Shown here one piece after another: positions 27,808 through 38,482 of a stretch of 64,000 nt of DNA. Numbering within the stretch: position 1 is the first letter of the stretch; every line of letters starts with the position of its first letter. The notes below the pieces were generated by a model. It had not been told where the DNA came from and did not search any database. It saw nothing but the letters and a program-made list of their open reading frames with translations. The DNA comes from Frigoribacterium sp. ACAM 257 (GTDB taxonomy: Bacteria; Actinomycetota; Actinomycetes; Actinomycetales; Microbacteriaceae). The position numbers and the translations under genes were made by a program. The stretch lies in NCBI RefSeq assembly GCF_007954365.1, contig NZ_VOLO01000001.1, positions 1,116,001-1,180,000 of the forward strand, in the 5' to 3' direction.

Positions 27808-28475
27808 GCCTCCCCGGAGGTCGTCGCCGCGGCCGCCGCGACGTCGTCGGCGGCATCCGCGGCGGCCGCCAGGATGAGCGCGGACGACTGCGCGCCCGGG
27901 TCCCGGTGCCCCACCGCGCGTTCGCCCAGGTAGCTGGCGCGTCCCTTGCGGGCGACGAGCGGCTCGGTCGACGCGGCTCCGTCCGCAGCCGCGTCGGCAG
28001 CTGCTCGCAGCACCGACGTGGGGTCGCCACCGGCGTCCGCGGCTGCCTTCGCGGCATCCGACGCGGGCGTCCAGGCATCGATCATGGTCTTGTCCCCGAC
28101 CTCGGCCTTGCCGCGCAGCACGGCGCCGTCGCGCGCCGCGGCCACGAAGGCCGCGACGGCGGCGGAGTCGATCTCCGTCGCGTCGCCGATCGCGCCGGCC
28201 CCCTTGAGGAACGCGGTGCCGAGGAGGGGCCCCGAGGCGCCTCCCACGGTCGAGATCAGGGTCGTCGCGACCATCTTGAGCAGGGCGCCGGGCGTGGCGT
28301 CGTCGGGCTGCGAGGCGAGCTTGGCGCGCACGGCCGAGAAGCCGCGCTCGAGGTTCTCGCCGTGGTCACCGTCGCCGATCTCGCGGTCGAGCTCGATCAG
28401 AGCGGCGCGGTTCTCGCTGACGGTGTCGGCCGCGCGCTCGACGAAGCGGCGGGCCCAGGTGGAGTCCAGTGTCAT
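27804..28475 (-). CDS. dhaL: DhaL, ADP-binding subunit of dihydroxyacetone kinase
   Basis: A 223-residue all-helical subunit that holds ADP and transfers phosphate from DhaM to dihydroxyacetone on DhaK. The Mg-binding motif is EIGDGDHGENLERGF (Asp pair and Asp-His), followed by GGASGPLLGTAF and GDKTMIDAWTPA. The C-terminal GRASYLGERAVGHRDPGAQS is a family signature. ATG at 28475 with GAAGGAC upstream (read on the minus strand). Middle gene of dhaK-dhaL-dhaM. Confidence 0.94.
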   Translation of the reverse strand: MTLDSTWARRFVERAADTVSENRAALIELDREIGDGDHGENLERGFSAVRAKLASQPDDATPGALLKMVATTLISTVGGASGPLLGTAFLKGAGAIGDATEIDSAAVAAFVAAARDGAVLRGKAEVGDKTMIDAWTPASDAAKAAADAGGDPTSVLRAAADAAADGAASTEPLVARKGRASYLGERAVGHRDPGAQSSALILAAAADAADDVAAAAATTSGEA

Positions 28476-28516
28476 GTCGTCCTTCTCTCGGGTGTCTGGT
28501 CTGGTGGGCGGCGGGG

Positions 28517-29518
<1,002 letters not shown>

Positions 29519-29745
29519 CGAAGTCCCTCCCTGGAACGGGCACGGTGCACGGGCGGCACCGTCGCGCCTCGAAGCTACTCCGGGCAGGGCCGGTGCAGGC
29601 GGGGCGCGCGACGGCTCCCGTGCACATATGTGCATCCGTGGTGATTCGGGTGGCGGCCGGGGTGTTCCCCGGGTCTATGGTGATGCCACACGCTCACCGC
29701 GGAGGTGCACAGTCGCCCTCCGCCCGACGACTAAGGAAGGTCGAC
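29519..29745. promoter_or_regulatory. Divergent dhaK/glpF control region
   Basis: A 227-bp gap with no gene. It holds a perfect 14-bp palindrome TGCACATATGTGCA at 29621-29634, a hairpin ccgggg-tgtt-ccccgg at 29657-29672 and a TCTATGGT -10-like element just after it, on the plus strand toward glpF. The glpF ribosome-binding site AAGGAAGG is at 29733-29740. Joint control of both operons from here is inference. Confidence 0.5.
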
Positions 29746-30483
29746 GTGGACCTGGGAACGATTTTTCTCTCTGAGCTGGTGGGCACTGCCATGCTCCTCA
29801 CCCTCGGTGGCGGCGTGGTCGCCAACGTGGCCCTCACGAAGTCGAAGGGCTTCAACGGCGGCACCCTGATGGTGAACTTCGGCTGGGGCCTCGCGGTCTT
29901 CGCCGGCATCGCGGTCTCGTACAAGTCGGGCGCTCACCTCAACCCCGCGGTCAGCATCGCGCAGCTGATCCTCGGCAACATCGACTTCCCGCAGTTCCTC
30001 GTCTACGTCGCGGCGCAGATGGTCGGAGCGATCATCGGTGCGGTCATCGTCTGGCTGGCCTACAAGAACCACTTCGACGAGGAGCCCGACCCGGCCTCGA
30101 AGCTCGGAGTGTTCTCGACCGGCCCGGCCATTCGCAACTACGGGTGGAACCTCGTGACCGAGATCATCGGCACCTTCGTGCTGGTGTTCGTCATCATCGC
30201 CTTCACCAACGGCAGCGCAGCGCCGGTCGACCTCGGCGGCCTCGGCGGCCTCGCCGTCGGCCTCCTGGTGGTCGGCATCGGCGCCTCCCTCGGCGGCCCG
30301 ACCGGCTACGCGATCAACCCGGCCCGTGACCTCGGCCCGCGCATCGCCCACGCCCTGCTTCCCATCAAGGGCAAGGGCTCGAGTGACTGGTCCTACGCCT
30401 GGGTGCCCGTCGTGGGCCCCCTGGTCGGCGGCTCGCTCGCGGCGCTCCTGTCCTACCCGCTCCTCCCCCTCATCAACGGCTAG
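29746..30483 (+). CDS. glpF: Glycerol facilitator / aquaporin (MIP family)
   Basis: A 245-residue membrane channel with six helices and two half-helices carrying the selectivity motifs: NPAVS (about residue 66) and NPARD (about residue 190). The Asp after the second NPA and the sequence [17 protein letters not shown] favour a glyceroporin. The GTG at 29746 lies 5 bases after AAGGAAGG; the longer open frame upstream is not coding. glpK follows 135 bp downstream, supporting glycerol as substrate. Confidence 0.94.
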   Translation: MDLGTIFLSELVGTAMLLTLGGGVVANVALTKSKGFNGGTLMVNFGWGLAVFAGIAVSYKSGAHLNPAVSIAQLILGNIDFPQFLVYVAAQMVGAIIGAVIVWLAYKNHFDEEPDPASKLGVFSTGPAIRNYGWNLVTEIIGTFVLVFVIIAFTNGSAAPVDLGGLGGLAVGLLVVGIGASLGGPTGYAINPARDLGPRIAHALLPIKGKGSSDWSYAWVPVVGPLVGGSLAALLSYPLLPLING

Positions 30484-30618
30484 CAGGCCCCCGGCAGGCA
30501 GCCGACGACCCCCCGTTCCACGACTGCACCGCGGGGACACCCGGGACACGCACCGGCCACGGCCGGGGCGTGTCCGCCCTGCTCGGTGCACACCATCAAC
30601 GACGAAGGAGAACCACAC

Positions 30619-32136
30619 GTGAGCGACGACTACATCCTGGCGATCGACCAGGGCACCACCAGCACCCGCGCCATCATCTTCGACCACTCCGGCTCGATCG
30701 TCTCGACCGGCCAGAAGGAGCACGAGCAGATCTTCCCGCGCGCCGGCTGGGTCGAGCACGACCCCGCCGAGATCTGGGAGAACACCCGCGAGGTCATCGG
30801 CCAGGCCCTGTCCCGCGCCGACATCACGCGCCACAACATCAAGGCCGTGGGCATCACCAACCAGCGCGAGACTGCCGTCGTCTGGGACAAGACGACCGGC
30901 AAGGCCGTCTACAACGCCATCGTCTGGCAGGACACCCGCACCCAGTCGATCGTCGACCGCCTCGCTGCCGACGGCGGCGTCGAGCGCTTCAAGCCCGTCG
31001 TGGGCCTGCCGCTCGCCACCTACTTCTCGGGCACGAAGGTCGTCTGGATCCTCGAGAACGTCGAGGGAGCCCGCGAGAAGGCCGAGGCCGGCGACCTGCT
31101 GTTCGGCACGACCGACACGTGGGTCCTCTGGAACCTCACCGGCGGCACCGACGGCGGCGTGCACGTCACCGACGTCACCAACGCCTCGCGCACCCTCTTC
31201 ATGGACCTGGAGACGCTCGAGTGGCGCGACGACATCCTCGAGGCCTTCGACGTGCCCCGTTCGATGCTCCCCGAGATCAAGAGCTCGTCCGAGGTCTACG
31301 GCACGGTCGAGGCCTCCAGCCTCCTCCGCGAGGTCCCGATCGCCGGCATCCTGGGCGACCAGCAGGCAGCGACCTTCGGCCAGGCCGCGTTCGACCAGGG
31401 CGAGTCGAAGAACACCTACGGCACCGGCAACTTCCTGATCTTCAACACGGGCGAGGAGATCGTCCACTCGAAGAACGGCCTCCTCACGACGCTGGGCTAC
31501 AAGCTCGGCGACGCGGCGCCGCACTACGCGCTCGAGGGCTCGATCGCCGTCACCGGCTCGCTGATCCAGTGGCTGCGCGACAACCTCGGCATCATCGGCT
31601 CCGCGCCCGAGGTCGAGGAGCTCGCCAAGAGCGTCGAGGACAACGGAGGCGTCTACTTCGTGCCCGCGTTCTCCGGTCTGTTCGCGCCCTACTGGCGCTC
31701 GGACGCCCGTGGCGCCCTGGTCGGCCTGACGCGCTACGTCAACAAGGGCCACATCGCCCGTGCCGCCCTCGAGGCGACGGCGTTCCAGACCCGCGAGGTG
31801 CTCGACGCGGTCAACGCCGACTCCGGCGTCGACCTCACCGAGCTCAAGGTCGACGGCGGCATGACCGGCAACGACGCGCTGATGCAGTTCCAGGCCGACA
31901 TCCTGAACGTGCCCGTGGTGCGTCCGGTCGTCGCCGAGACGACCGCGCTGGGCGCTGCCTACGCGGCCGGCCTCGCGGTCGGCTTCTGGGAGACGCTCGA
32001 CGACCTGCGCTCGAACTGGCAGGAGGACAAGCGCTGGACGCCGAACATCGAGGCAGACGAGCGCGACCGCACCCTCCGCCTCTGGAAGAAGGCCGTCACG
32101 AAGACCTTCGACTGGGTCGACGAGGACGTCAACTGA
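30619..32136 (+). CDS. glpK: Glycerol kinase GlpK
   Basis: A 505-residue FGGY kinase converting glycerol to glycerol-3-phosphate. ATP-site motif is [16 protein letters not shown]; substrate-site segments include [24 protein letters not shown] and [20 protein letters not shown] signature 2 is in [20 protein letters not shown]. Length is typical. GTG 30619 follows GAAGGAG at 30604-30610. With glpF it handles glycerol entry; no glpD is in view. Confidence 0.96.
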   Translation: MSDDYILAIDQGTTSTRAIIFDHSGSIVSTGQKEHEQIFPRAGWVEHDPAEIWENTREVIGQALSRADITRHNIKAVGITNQRETAVVWDKTTGKAVYNAIVWQDTRTQSIVDRLAADGGVERFKPVVGLPLATYFSGTKVVWILENVEGAREKAEAGDLLFGTTDTWVLWNLTGGTDGGVHVTDVTNASRTLFMDLETLEWRDDILEAFDVPRSMLPEIKSSSEVYGTVEASSLLREVPIAGILGDQQAATFGQAAFDQGESKNTYGTGNFLIFNTGEEIVHSKNGLLTTLGYKLGDAAPHYALEGSIAVTGSLIQWLRDNLGIIGSAPEVEELAKSVEDNGGVYFVPAFSGLFAPYWRSDARGALVGLTRYVNKGHIARAALEATAFQTREVLDAVNADSGVDLTELKVDGGMTGNDALMQFQADILNVPVVRPVVAETTALGAAYAAGLAVGFWETLDDLRSNWQEDKRWTPNIEADERDRTLRLWKKAVTKTFDWVDEDVN

Positions 32137-32163
32137 CGCCAGCGCCACCTGGCGTGACAGCAC

Positions 32164-32193
32164 GAGGGCCCGTTCCGTCAGGAACGGGCCCTC
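32164..32193. terminator. Terminator between glpK and trpD
   Basis: A perfect 13-bp stem, gagggcccgttcc and ggaacgggccctc, with loop gtca. It lies between converging genes and probably serves both. Confidence 0.85.
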
Positions 32194-32260
32194 CGTCGTG
32201 TCCGGGACGACCGCCTCCTCGTGTCCGCGCCAGGCGCGACGCAGGAGGCGGTCGGTCGAC

Positions 32261-33313
32261 TCAGCGCCGGGTGGCGGCCACCCAGTCAGCCAGCTTGCGG
32301 GAGGCGGCGCCCGAGTCGATGGCCTCGGCCGCGACGATGAGCTGCTCCCTGAAGCGGGCGAGGATCGGTCGGTCACGCTGGGCCGGGTCCTGGGCGAGGC
32401 GGTACGAGACGAGCCCGGCCGCGGCGTTGAGCAGGACGATGTCGCGGACCGGTCCGGTCTCGCCGTCGAGGACACGGCGAGCCACGCCAGCGTTGTGCTC
32501 GGCGTCGCCGCCCACCAGGTCGGCGATGGCCGCCCGCGGGATGCCCAGCTCGAGGGGGTCGAGGTCGTGCTCGGTCACCGAGCCTGCCGAGACCTCCCAG
32601 ATGTGGCTGTGTCCAGTCGTCGTGAGCTCGTCGAGCCCGTCGTCGCCCCGGAACACCAGCGCCGTCGCCCCGCGGGTCTGGAAGACGCCGACGATGAGCG
32701 CCACCTTCTCGGGCGACGCGACGCCGACCGCGCTGGCCTCGGGACGCGCGGGGTTGACGAGCGGGCCGAGGAAGTTGAACACCGTCGGCACGCCGATCTC
32801 ACGACGGACGGCCGCGGCGTGGCCGAACCCCGGGTGGAACGCGGCCGCGAAGGCGAAGGTCAGGCCTACCTCGCCGAGGACCTCGGCGACCCGGTCGGCA
32901 CCGAGCCCCAGGTCGATGCCGAGGGCCGCCAGCACGTCCGACGATCCCGACGACGAGCTGGCGGCGCGGTTGCCGTGCTTGATGACGGGGACGCCGGTCG
33001 ACGCGACGACGACGGACGCCATCGTCGACACGTTCACCGTGCCGAAGCGGTCGCCTCCCGTGCCCACGATGTCGACGGCCATGGAGTCGACGGGCAGGGG
33101 CACCGCGTGGGCCAGCACGGCGTCGCGGAAGCCGACGATCTCGTCGACGGTCTCGCCCTTGGCACGGAGGGCCACGAGGAACGCGCCGAGCTGGGCCGGG
33201 GTCGCCTCCCCCACCATGACGCGCTCCATCGCCCAGGTCGCCTCGCTGATCGAGAGGTCGTGCCCGGAGAGCAGCTGGTCGATGAGGAAGGGCCAGGTCA
33301 GGTCGTGGATCAT
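32261..33313 (-). CDS. trpD: Anthranilate phosphoribosyltransferase TrpD
   Basis: A 350-residue enzyme of tryptophan synthesis, transferring phosphoribose from PRPP to anthranilate. It has the glycine-rich PRPP loop [18 protein letters not shown], the anthranilate-site segment [17 protein letters not shown], and [21 protein letters not shown]. Length is typical. No other trp gene is in view. TAGCCT at 33321-33326, seven bases before the ATG, suggests a leaderless or nearly leaderless transcript. Confidence 0.96.
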   Translation of the reverse strand: MIHDLTWPFLIDQLLSGHDLSISEATWAMERVMVGEATPAQLGAFLVALRAKGETVDEIVGFRDAVLAHAVPLPVDSMAVDIVGTGGDRFGTVNVSTMASVVVASTGVPVIKHGNRAASSSSGSSDVLAALGIDLGLGADRVAEVLGEVGLTFAFAAAFHPGFGHAAAVRREIGVPTVFNFLGPLVNPARPEASAVGVASPEKVALIVGVFQTRGATALVFRGDDGLDELTTTGHSHIWEVSAGSVTEHDLDPLELGIPRAAIADLVGGDAEHNAGVARRVLDGETGPVRDIVLLNAAAGLVSYRLAQDPAQRDRPILARFREQLIVAAEAIDSGAASRKLADWVAATRR

Positions 33314-33320
33314 GCCGTCA

Positions 33321-33326
33321 AGGCTA
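33321..33326 (-). promoter_or_regulatory. Candidate -10 box for trpD
   Basis: TAGCCT on the minus strand, 7 bases before the ATG at 33313. No Shine-Dalgarno lies between them. Confidence 0.4.
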
Positions 33327-33418
33327 TCGGCGCACAGGGTGGCCCATCACATAGCTCGTCGTCAACGCAAAATCCACCACCCGGGGTTTCCTGCGCAAAC
33401 CCTGGGCCGGTTACCAGG

Positions 33419-33424
33419 CATAAT
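33419..33424 (+). promoter_or_regulatory. Candidate -10 box for ctaE
   Basis: CATAAT, close to consensus TATAAT, 7 bases before the GTG at 33432. It overlaps the in-frame ATG at 33423, which argues that the GTG is the real start and that the mRNA is leaderless. Confidence 0.5.
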
Positions 33425-33431
33425 GGTCCTC

Positions 33432-34067
33432 GTGACAAGTACCTCTCTCTCGAGACCTTCTGCAGGACCGGTCGTGAACCGGCCGAGCACGGTTGCCGTG
33501 GGCACCATCGTGTGGCTCGGCAGCGAGGTCATGTTCTTCGCCGGCCTCTTCGCGATCTACTTCACGCTGCGCAGCACCTCCCCGGGGCTGTGGGCTGCCG
33601 AGACCGCCAAGCTCGACGTGCCGTTCGCGCTGACGAACACGATCATGCTCGTGCTCTCGTCGGTCACCTGCCAGTTCGGCGTCTTCGCCGCCGAGCGCAT
33701 GCAGGCTCGACGCACCGGCAAGCTCTTCCAGGTCGGCTCGTGGGGCATGGTCGAGTGGTTCTTCCTCACCTACTCGATGGGCGCCGCGTTCATCTGCCTC
33801 CAGGTCTTCGAGTACGCGCACCTCATCTCCGAGCACGTCACCCTGAGCTCCAGCGCCTACGGCTCGGCCTTCTACATGACGACGGGCTTCCACGGGGCCC
33901 ACGTCATCGGCGGGCTCATCGCGTTCCTGCTCACGATCGGCCGCGCCTTCGCCGTCAAGAACTTCGGTCACAAGGAGGCGACGACCGCCATCGTCGTCTC
34001 GTACTACTGGCACTTCGTCGACGTGGTGTGGATCGGCCTCTTCATGGTCGTCTACGTCCTCAAATAG
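33432..34067 (+). CDS. ctaE: Cytochrome c oxidase subunit III CtaE
   Basis: A 211-residue integral membrane subunit of the aa3 oxidase with five helices. Typical segments are [40 protein letters not shown] and [14 protein letters not shown]. It stabilises the CtaD core and lipid-linked proton uptake. GTG 33432 ([10 protein letters not shown]) is preferred over ATG 33423, which lies inside the presumed -10 box; the difference is three residues. First gene of ctaE-qcrC-qcrA-qcrB. Confidence 0.94.
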   Translation: MTSTSLSRPSAGPVVNRPSTVAVGTIVWLGSEVMFFAGLFAIYFTLRSTSPGLWAAETAKLDVPFALTNTIMLVLSSVTCQFGVFAAERMQARRTGKLFQVGSWGMVEWFFLTYSMGAAFICLQVFEYAHLISEHVTLSSSAYGSAFYMTTGFHGAHVIGGLIAFLLTIGRAFAVKNFGHKEATTAIVVSYYWHFVDVVWIGLFMVVYVLK

Positions 34068-34088
34068 GCATTGGATCCCTCGCACAGC

Positions 34089-34934
34089 ATGTTCCTCAAA
34101 AGCTCAGCAGCCTCGTCCTCTCCCGAGGGCCGTACGCCCAAGCGCCGCCCGGCCAAGACCGGGCGCCGCAGCCCCCTGGCCACGGCCTCCCTCCTCCTGG
34201 TCGGCCTGCTGACCACAGGTGGTGCCTACGCTCTGTTCTCGTCCACGGCCACGGCCGACGAGAGCACCACCTCGGCCGCGTCGCAGCAGAGCATCGACGA
34301 GGGCCAGAAGCTCTTCGCCTCGAACTGCGCCACCTGCCACGGACTCGCGGCCGACGGCACGGGCGAGGGCCCCAGCCTCATCGGCGTGGGCGCTGCCTCG
34401 GTCGACTTCCAGGTCGGCACCGGCCGCATGCCCATGGCCGCGAACGGCCCGCAGGCCGAAGAGAAGCCCACGCAGTTCACCGACGACCAGGTCTACGACC
34501 TCGCCGCGTATGTCGCCTCGCTGGCCCCCGGCCCCGCGATCCCCGACGAGGAGTACCTGCAGGCCGACGGCGACACCACCAACGGCGCCGAGCTGTTCCG
34601 CATCAACTGCGCCATGTGCCACAACGTCGCCGGCGCAGGAGGTGCCCTCACCGAGGGCAAGTACGCTCCGGCCCTCGACGGCGTCAGCGGTGCCCACATC
34701 TACGAGGCCATGCTCACCGGCCCGCAGAACATGCCCGTCTTCAACGACCTCAACCTGTCCCCCCAGGACAAGGCCGACGTCATCACCTACCTCAAGTACC
34801 TGGAGAACAACCCGTCGCCCGGCGGGTTCGAGCTCGGGAGCCTCGGCCCCGTCGCCGAAGGCCTGTTCATCTGGATCTTCGGCCTCGGCGCGATCGTCGC
34901 GGTGACCATCTGGCTCACCGCCCGGTCCAACTGA
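34089..34934 (+). CDS. qcrC: Cytochrome bc1 complex diheme cytochrome c subunit QcrC
   Basis: A 281-residue diheme cytochrome c, which in actinobacteria links the bcc complex to the aa3 oxidase directly without a soluble cytochrome c. A membrane anchor (about 30-50) follows a basic N-terminus. Two heme c sites: CATCH (80-84) and CAMCH (about 178). Axial Met ligands are probably in GRMPMA and NMPVFND. A second membrane helix lies near the C-terminus (LFIWIFGLGAIVAVTIWL). The start is uncertain: TTG 34071 would add six residues, and neither has a clear ribosome-binding site. Confidence 0.94.
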   Translation: MFLKSSAASSSPEGRTPKRRPAKTGRRSPLATASLLLVGLLTTGGAYALFSSTATADESTTSAASQQSIDEGQKLFASNCATCHGLAADGTGEGPSLIGVGAASVDFQVGTGRMPMAANGPQAEEKPTQFTDDQVYDLAAYVASLAPGPAIPDEEYLQADGDTTNGAELFRINCAMCHNVAGAGGALTEGKYAPALDGVSGAHIYEAMLTGPQNMPVFNDLNLSPQDKADVITYLKYLENNPSPGGFELGSLGPVAEGLFIWIFGLGAIVAVTIWLTARSN

Positions 34935-34972
34935 CCCGCGACTCTCCCGCACTCCACGAAAGGCAAGAAACC

Positions 34973-36040
34973 ATGGCACAGCACGACGACGAGGCCCCGA
35001 CCGCGGGCTCGGCTGTCGAGAAGCATGAGCCTCGACAGGTGTCGGCCGGCACGGCCGTCGTCACGAAGGACGTCTTCGAGAACCCGGGTGAGCCGCCCCA
35101 CCGCGACCGTGTCACCGACATCGACCCTCGCGCCGAGAAGCGCGCGGAGCGTCAGATCAGCCTCTGGTTCTTCCTCTCGATCGTCGGCAGCATCGGTGCC
35201 ATCGGTGCCTACGTGGCCTTCCCGATCACGTCCGGCGACTCCGGCTCCGTTCGTCTGAACAACCTGTTCCTCGGTCTCGGCATCGCCCTCGGACTTCTGT
35301 CCGTGGGCATCGGGGCCGTGCACTGGTCGAAGACGCTGATGCCCGCCCGCGAGATCACCGAGATGCGGCACAGCACCCGCGGCACTGACGAGACCCGCGA
35401 GAAAGCCGTCGAGGTCTTCTCGCTGGGCAACGAGGAGTCCGGCTTCGGTCGGCGTGCCCTGATCCGCAACAGCATGATCGGTGCACTCGTCGCGACCCCG
35501 CTGCCCGCCGTCGTGATCTTCCGCGACCTGGCACCGGCAGAAGACCCCAACGCGGTCCTCCGTCACACCCTCTGGGAAGACGGCATGCACCTCACCCGTG
35601 ATCCTGACGGATCGCGCATCAGAGCGTCCGACGTGACCCTGGGCTCGGTGTTCCACGTGATCCCCGAGAACCTGAACGAGTCGGAGCACCTCCTCGAGGA
35701 GAAGGCGAAGGCAGCCGTGCTGCTCATGCGCCTGAAGCCCGAGGACCTCAACATCCCTGAAGGCCGCGAGGGATGGCAGTACGACGGCATCGTCGCGTAC
35801 TCCAAGATCTGCACGCACGTGGGGTGCCCTGTGGCGCTCTACGAGCAGCAGACACACCACCTGCTCTGCCCCTGCCACCAGTCGACCTTCGACGTGACGA
35901 ACAACTGCGAAGTGATCTTCGGACCGGCCAAGCGGCCTCTCCCGCAGCTGCCCATCGCCGTGGACTCCGACGGGTACCTCGTCGCGCAGAGCGATTTCCA
36001 CGAACCTGTGGGCCCTAGCTTCTGGGAGCGCGAAAAGTGA
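34973..36040 (+). CDS. qcrA: Cytochrome bc1 complex Rieske iron-sulfur subunit QcrA
   Basis: A 355-residue Rieske protein with three membrane helices (two at about 62-110, one near 170-190), as in other actinobacteria. The 2Fe-2S cluster is bound by CTHVGC and CPCHQS near residues 290 and 310. A long acidic N-terminus precedes the helices. GRRALIRNS before the third helix resembles the internal twin-arginine signal used for Tat-assisted insertion. AAAGGCAAG upstream of ATG 34973; the stop overlaps qcrB by GTGA. Confidence 0.95.
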   Translation: MAQHDDEAPTAGSAVEKHEPRQVSAGTAVVTKDVFENPGEPPHRDRVTDIDPRAEKRAERQISLWFFLSIVGSIGAIGAYVAFPITSGDSGSVRLNNLFLGLGIALGLLSVGIGAVHWSKTLMPAREITEMRHSTRGTDETREKAVEVFSLGNEESGFGRRALIRNSMIGALVATPLPAVVIFRDLAPAEDPNAVLRHTLWEDGMHLTRDPDGSRIRASDVTLGSVFHVIPENLNESEHLLEEKAKAAVLLMRLKPEDLNIPEGREGWQYDGIVAYSKICTHVGCPVALYEQQTHHLLCPCHQSTFDVTNNCEVIFGPAKRPLPQLPIAVDSDGYLVAQSDFHEPVGPSFWEREK

Positions 36041-37704
36041 TCACCACCACACCGGCACCGAGCACGGAGACGACCACGTCCGAGGGCTCCAACACCACCA
36101 CCACGGCACCGGCCTTCGCGCCGACCAAGACGAACAAGATCTTCGGCGCCGCGGCGAACTACGTCGACGAGCGCACCAGCATGTCGGGCCTCGTGCGCGA
36201 GGTGGGACGCAAGATCTTCCCCGACCACTGGTCGTTCATGCTCGGCGAGGTCGCGCTTTACTCCTTCGTCGTGATCCTGCTCTCGGGAACGTTCCTGACG
36301 TTCTTCTTCCAGCCGTCCATGGCCGAGGTGAACTACAACGGCTCGTACGTGCCGCTCAAGGGCCTCAACATGTCGGCCGCCATGGCGTCGACGTTGGACA
36401 TCTCGTTCGACGTGCGCGGCGGTCTGCTCTTCCGTCAGATCCACCACTGGGCCGCGCTGCTCTTCGTCGCCGCCATCATGCTGCACATGCTGCGCGTCTA
36501 CTTCACGGGTGCGTTCCGCAAGCCGCGTGAGATCAACTGGGTCGTCGGCTTCACCCTCTGGATCCTCGCCATGGCCGAGGGCTTCACCGGCTACTCGCTC
36601 CCCGACGACCTGCTCTCCGGCAACGGTGCGCGGATCATCGACGGCATGGTGAAGGGCATCCCCGTCATCGGCGTCTGGATCTCGTACCTCCTGTTCGGCG
36701 GTGAGTTCCCCGGCACCGACATGGTGGCGCGCTTCTACTCGCTGCACATCATGCTGCTGCCGGCGCTGCTGATCGCCCTCCTCGGCGTCCACCTGCTGCT
36801 GCTCATCATCAACAAGCACACCCAGTGGGCGGGGCCTGGCAAGACGAACGAGAACGTCGTCGGCGTCCCCGTGATGCCCGTCTTCGCGGCCAAGGCCGGT
36901 GGGTTCTTCTTCATCGTCTTCGGCGTCCTGGTGCTGATCGCCTCGCTCTTCACCATCAACCCGATCTGGAACTACGGGCCGTACGACCCGTCGCCCGTGT
37001 CGGCCGGAACGCAGCCGGACTGGTACATCGGGTTCGCGGACGGCGCTCTGCGTCTCGTCCCGCCGGGCTGGGAGTTCCTGTTCTTCGGCTACACCGTATC
37101 CATGAACATCCTGGCTCCCATCGCGCTGCTGACCTTGTTCATCCTGGCCGTGCTGCTGTACCCGTTCCTCGAGGCGTGGGTGACCGGTGACAAGCGTGAG
37201 CACCACATCCTCGACCGTCCCCGCAACGCTCCCACCAGGACGGCGATCGGCGCCGCAGGCATCGTGCTCTACGCGGCACTGTGGGCCGCGGCCAGCTCGG
37301 ACATCATGGCGACGCACTTCAAGCTCTCGCTGAACTTCGTCATCCACTCCGTCCAGGCCGTCCTGATCATCGGACCGTTCCTCGCCTTCTGGATCACCAA
37401 GCGCGTCTGCTTGGCGCTCATGAAGAAGGACCGCGAGATCGCGCTGCACGGCTACGAGTCGGGTCGCATCGTCCGCCTCCCCGGTGGCGAGTACGTCGAG
37501 GTCCACGAGCAGCTCGACGAGTACGAGCGCTGGCGTCTGCTGAACTTCAACGAGTACGAGCCGCTCATGATCCGTCCGAACGCGAACGGGCAGATCACTC
37601 CCCTGCAGCGCGTCAGGGCGTCGGTGTCGACCTTCTTCTTCGAGGACCGCATCGCGCCGGTCACGCGGTCGGAGATCGAGGCCTCGCACCACGACGAGCA
37701 CTGA
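36037..37704 (+). CDS. qcrB: Cytochrome bc1 complex cytochrome b subunit QcrB
   Basis: A 555-residue cytochrome b with about eight to nine membrane helices and the two b-heme pairs of His in helices B and D (IHHWAALLFVAAIMLHMLR and FYSLHIMLLP...GVHLLL). The quinol-oxidation motif is PDWYIGFADG (actinobacterial version of the PEWY region). An extended cytoplasmic C-terminus of about 150 residues is an actinobacterial trait. Thr/Pro-rich N-terminal 40 residues. Together with QcrC and QcrA it forms complex III of the bcc-aa3 supercomplex. Confidence 0.96.
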   Translation: MITTTPAPSTETTTSEGSNTTTTAPAFAPTKTNKIFGAAANYVDERTSMSGLVREVGRKIFPDHWSFMLGEVALYSFVVILLSGTFLTFFFQPSMAEVNYNGSYVPLKGLNMSAAMASTLDISFDVRGGLLFRQIHHWAALLFVAAIMLHMLRVYFTGAFRKPREINWVVGFTLWILAMAEGFTGYSLPDDLLSGNGARIIDGMVKGIPVIGVWISYLLFGGEFPGTDMVARFYSLHIMLLPALLIALLGVHLLLLIINKHTQWAGPGKTNENVVGVPVMPVFAAKAGGFFFIVFGVLVLIASLFTINPIWNYGPYDPSPVSAGTQPDWYIGFADGALRLVPPGWEFLFFGYTVSMNILAPIALLTLFILAVLLYPFLEAWVTGDKREHHILDRPRNAPTRTAIGAAGIVLYAALWAAASSDIMATHFKLSLNFVIHSVQAVLIIGPFLAFWITKRVCLALMKKDREIALHGYESGRIVRLPGGEYVEVHEQLDEYERWRLLNFNEYEPLMIRPNANGQITPLQRVRASVSTFFFEDRIAPVTRSEIEASHHDEH

Positions 37705-37720
37705 CCCACCTGCACCACCC

Positions 37721-37754
37721 GAAGGGCCCGACCGCACCAGCGGTCGGGCCCTTC
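37721..37754 (+). terminator. Terminator after qcrB
   Basis: A perfect 14-bp inverted repeat gaagggcccgaccg / cggtcgggcccttc, 16 bp after the qcrB stop, with a 6-base gap that can close by one more pair. Confidence 0.85.
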
Positions 37755-38434
37755 GCCGTCCGCCCGGCTCCACTGCTCCCCCGGGCCCCTTCTCATCTGC
37801 TTCCCGCACCCCCGGTCTCGTCTGCGCAAGACGGCGGCTCACCCGGCCGCCCCGGCCCGAGCACCCCCACGGCGGCTCCCCGTAGCCATCGACGGGGCCG
37901 GTAGCCCCCGCGGGCCCCAGAAGCCCGGTTCCCGTAGTCCTCCGCCGGCCCACCCGCCCTCGGGCAGGTTCCCGTAGCTCGCGGCGGATCGGTGTGCGCC
38001 CGCCGCCGACGACAGCAACCCGCTCGACCCTCTACCCCTGCCTCCGGACTCACGCACTCGCCAGCAGCCCCCCAGAGCGCCGCCGCACCCCGCTCCGCCC
38101 TCGGACGGGGCAGTGCGCCCCACGGCGGTTGTCGCTAGCCCGCGGCGGGTTCACGTGCCTCGCGGCGGGTTCCCATAGGCCGTGGCGGTCCGCACGGACC
38201 CGCCGGCGGCGACAGCCACCCGCCGACTCCGAACGATGAGCCGATGGAGCCGGTGGGGCCCACTGGGCTGACCCACGCACGTCGGATCCGGTGACCAGGG
38301 TGGAATGGGACAAGTCAACAGCGGGCCCCGGGTCGCCTCGTCGCCTTCGCGTCAGCAAGTACGAGTGTGCCCGAGCCTAAGGGACGGCAGCCACGTCGGC
38401 CGCGCAGACGCAGCCAGCCGCAGGCACCAACGAC
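37755..38434. other. Long intergenic region without a credible gene
   Basis: About 680 bp between the qcrB terminator and the ctaF terminator. Short open frames exist on both strands, but they have low-complexity Arg/Gly/Pro composition, no ribosome-binding sites and no recognisable domain. Most of the left two-thirds consists of degenerate 20-bp repeats (listed separately). The rest, 38225-38434, shows nothing I recognise. Confidence 0.7.
37869..38222. repeat. Degenerate 20-bp repeats with an imperfect 56-bp duplication
   Basis: Units of 20 bp lie head to tail at 38122, 38142, 38162 and 38182; the clearest are GCGGCGGGTTCACGTGCCTC and GCGGCGGGTTCCCATAGGCC. Similar, more decayed units run at 37921, 37941, 37961 and 37981 in the same 20-bp phase, with GGTTCCCGTAG at 37927 and 37967; another copy starts at 37869. 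A longer imperfect repeat, 37967-38022 and 38168-38222, has ends exactly 200 bp apart. On the minus strand the consensus is close to CTACGGGAACCCGCCGCGAG. Confidence 0.65.
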
Positions 38435-38468
38435 GGATGCCGCCCACCCGTGAGGGTGAGCGGCATCC
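38435..38468 (-). terminator. Terminator after ctaF
   Basis: ggatgccg and cggcatcc form an 8-bp outer stem; the inner cccaccc and gggtgag can extend it with mismatches. It lies 14 bp beyond the ctaF stop. Confidence 0.65.
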
Positions 38469-38482
38469 AGGGGACGGTGACG

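Noticed and set aside
33423-33431. ATG at 33423 as ctaE start.
   Set aside because: It lies within the CATAAT -10 box; the GTG at 33432 is 7 bases downstream, at the expected transcript start.
30570-36040. Two overlapping long plus-strand frames (about 1,165 and 1,280 codons) running over glpK, trpD and the respiratory genes.
   Set aside because: They are fused only by absence of stop codons. The real genes (ctaE, qcrC, qcrA) start inside them at supported GTG/ATG codons.
37869-38222. CRISPR array.
   Set aside because: Units are 20 bp without spacers of constant length and are degenerate; no cas gene is in the window.
37839-38358. Two minus-strand and one plus-strand short frames in the 37.8-38.4 kb gap as small genes.
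   Set aside because: Low-complexity Arg/Gly/Pro peptides made of the 20-bp repeats, with no ribosome-binding site or domain.
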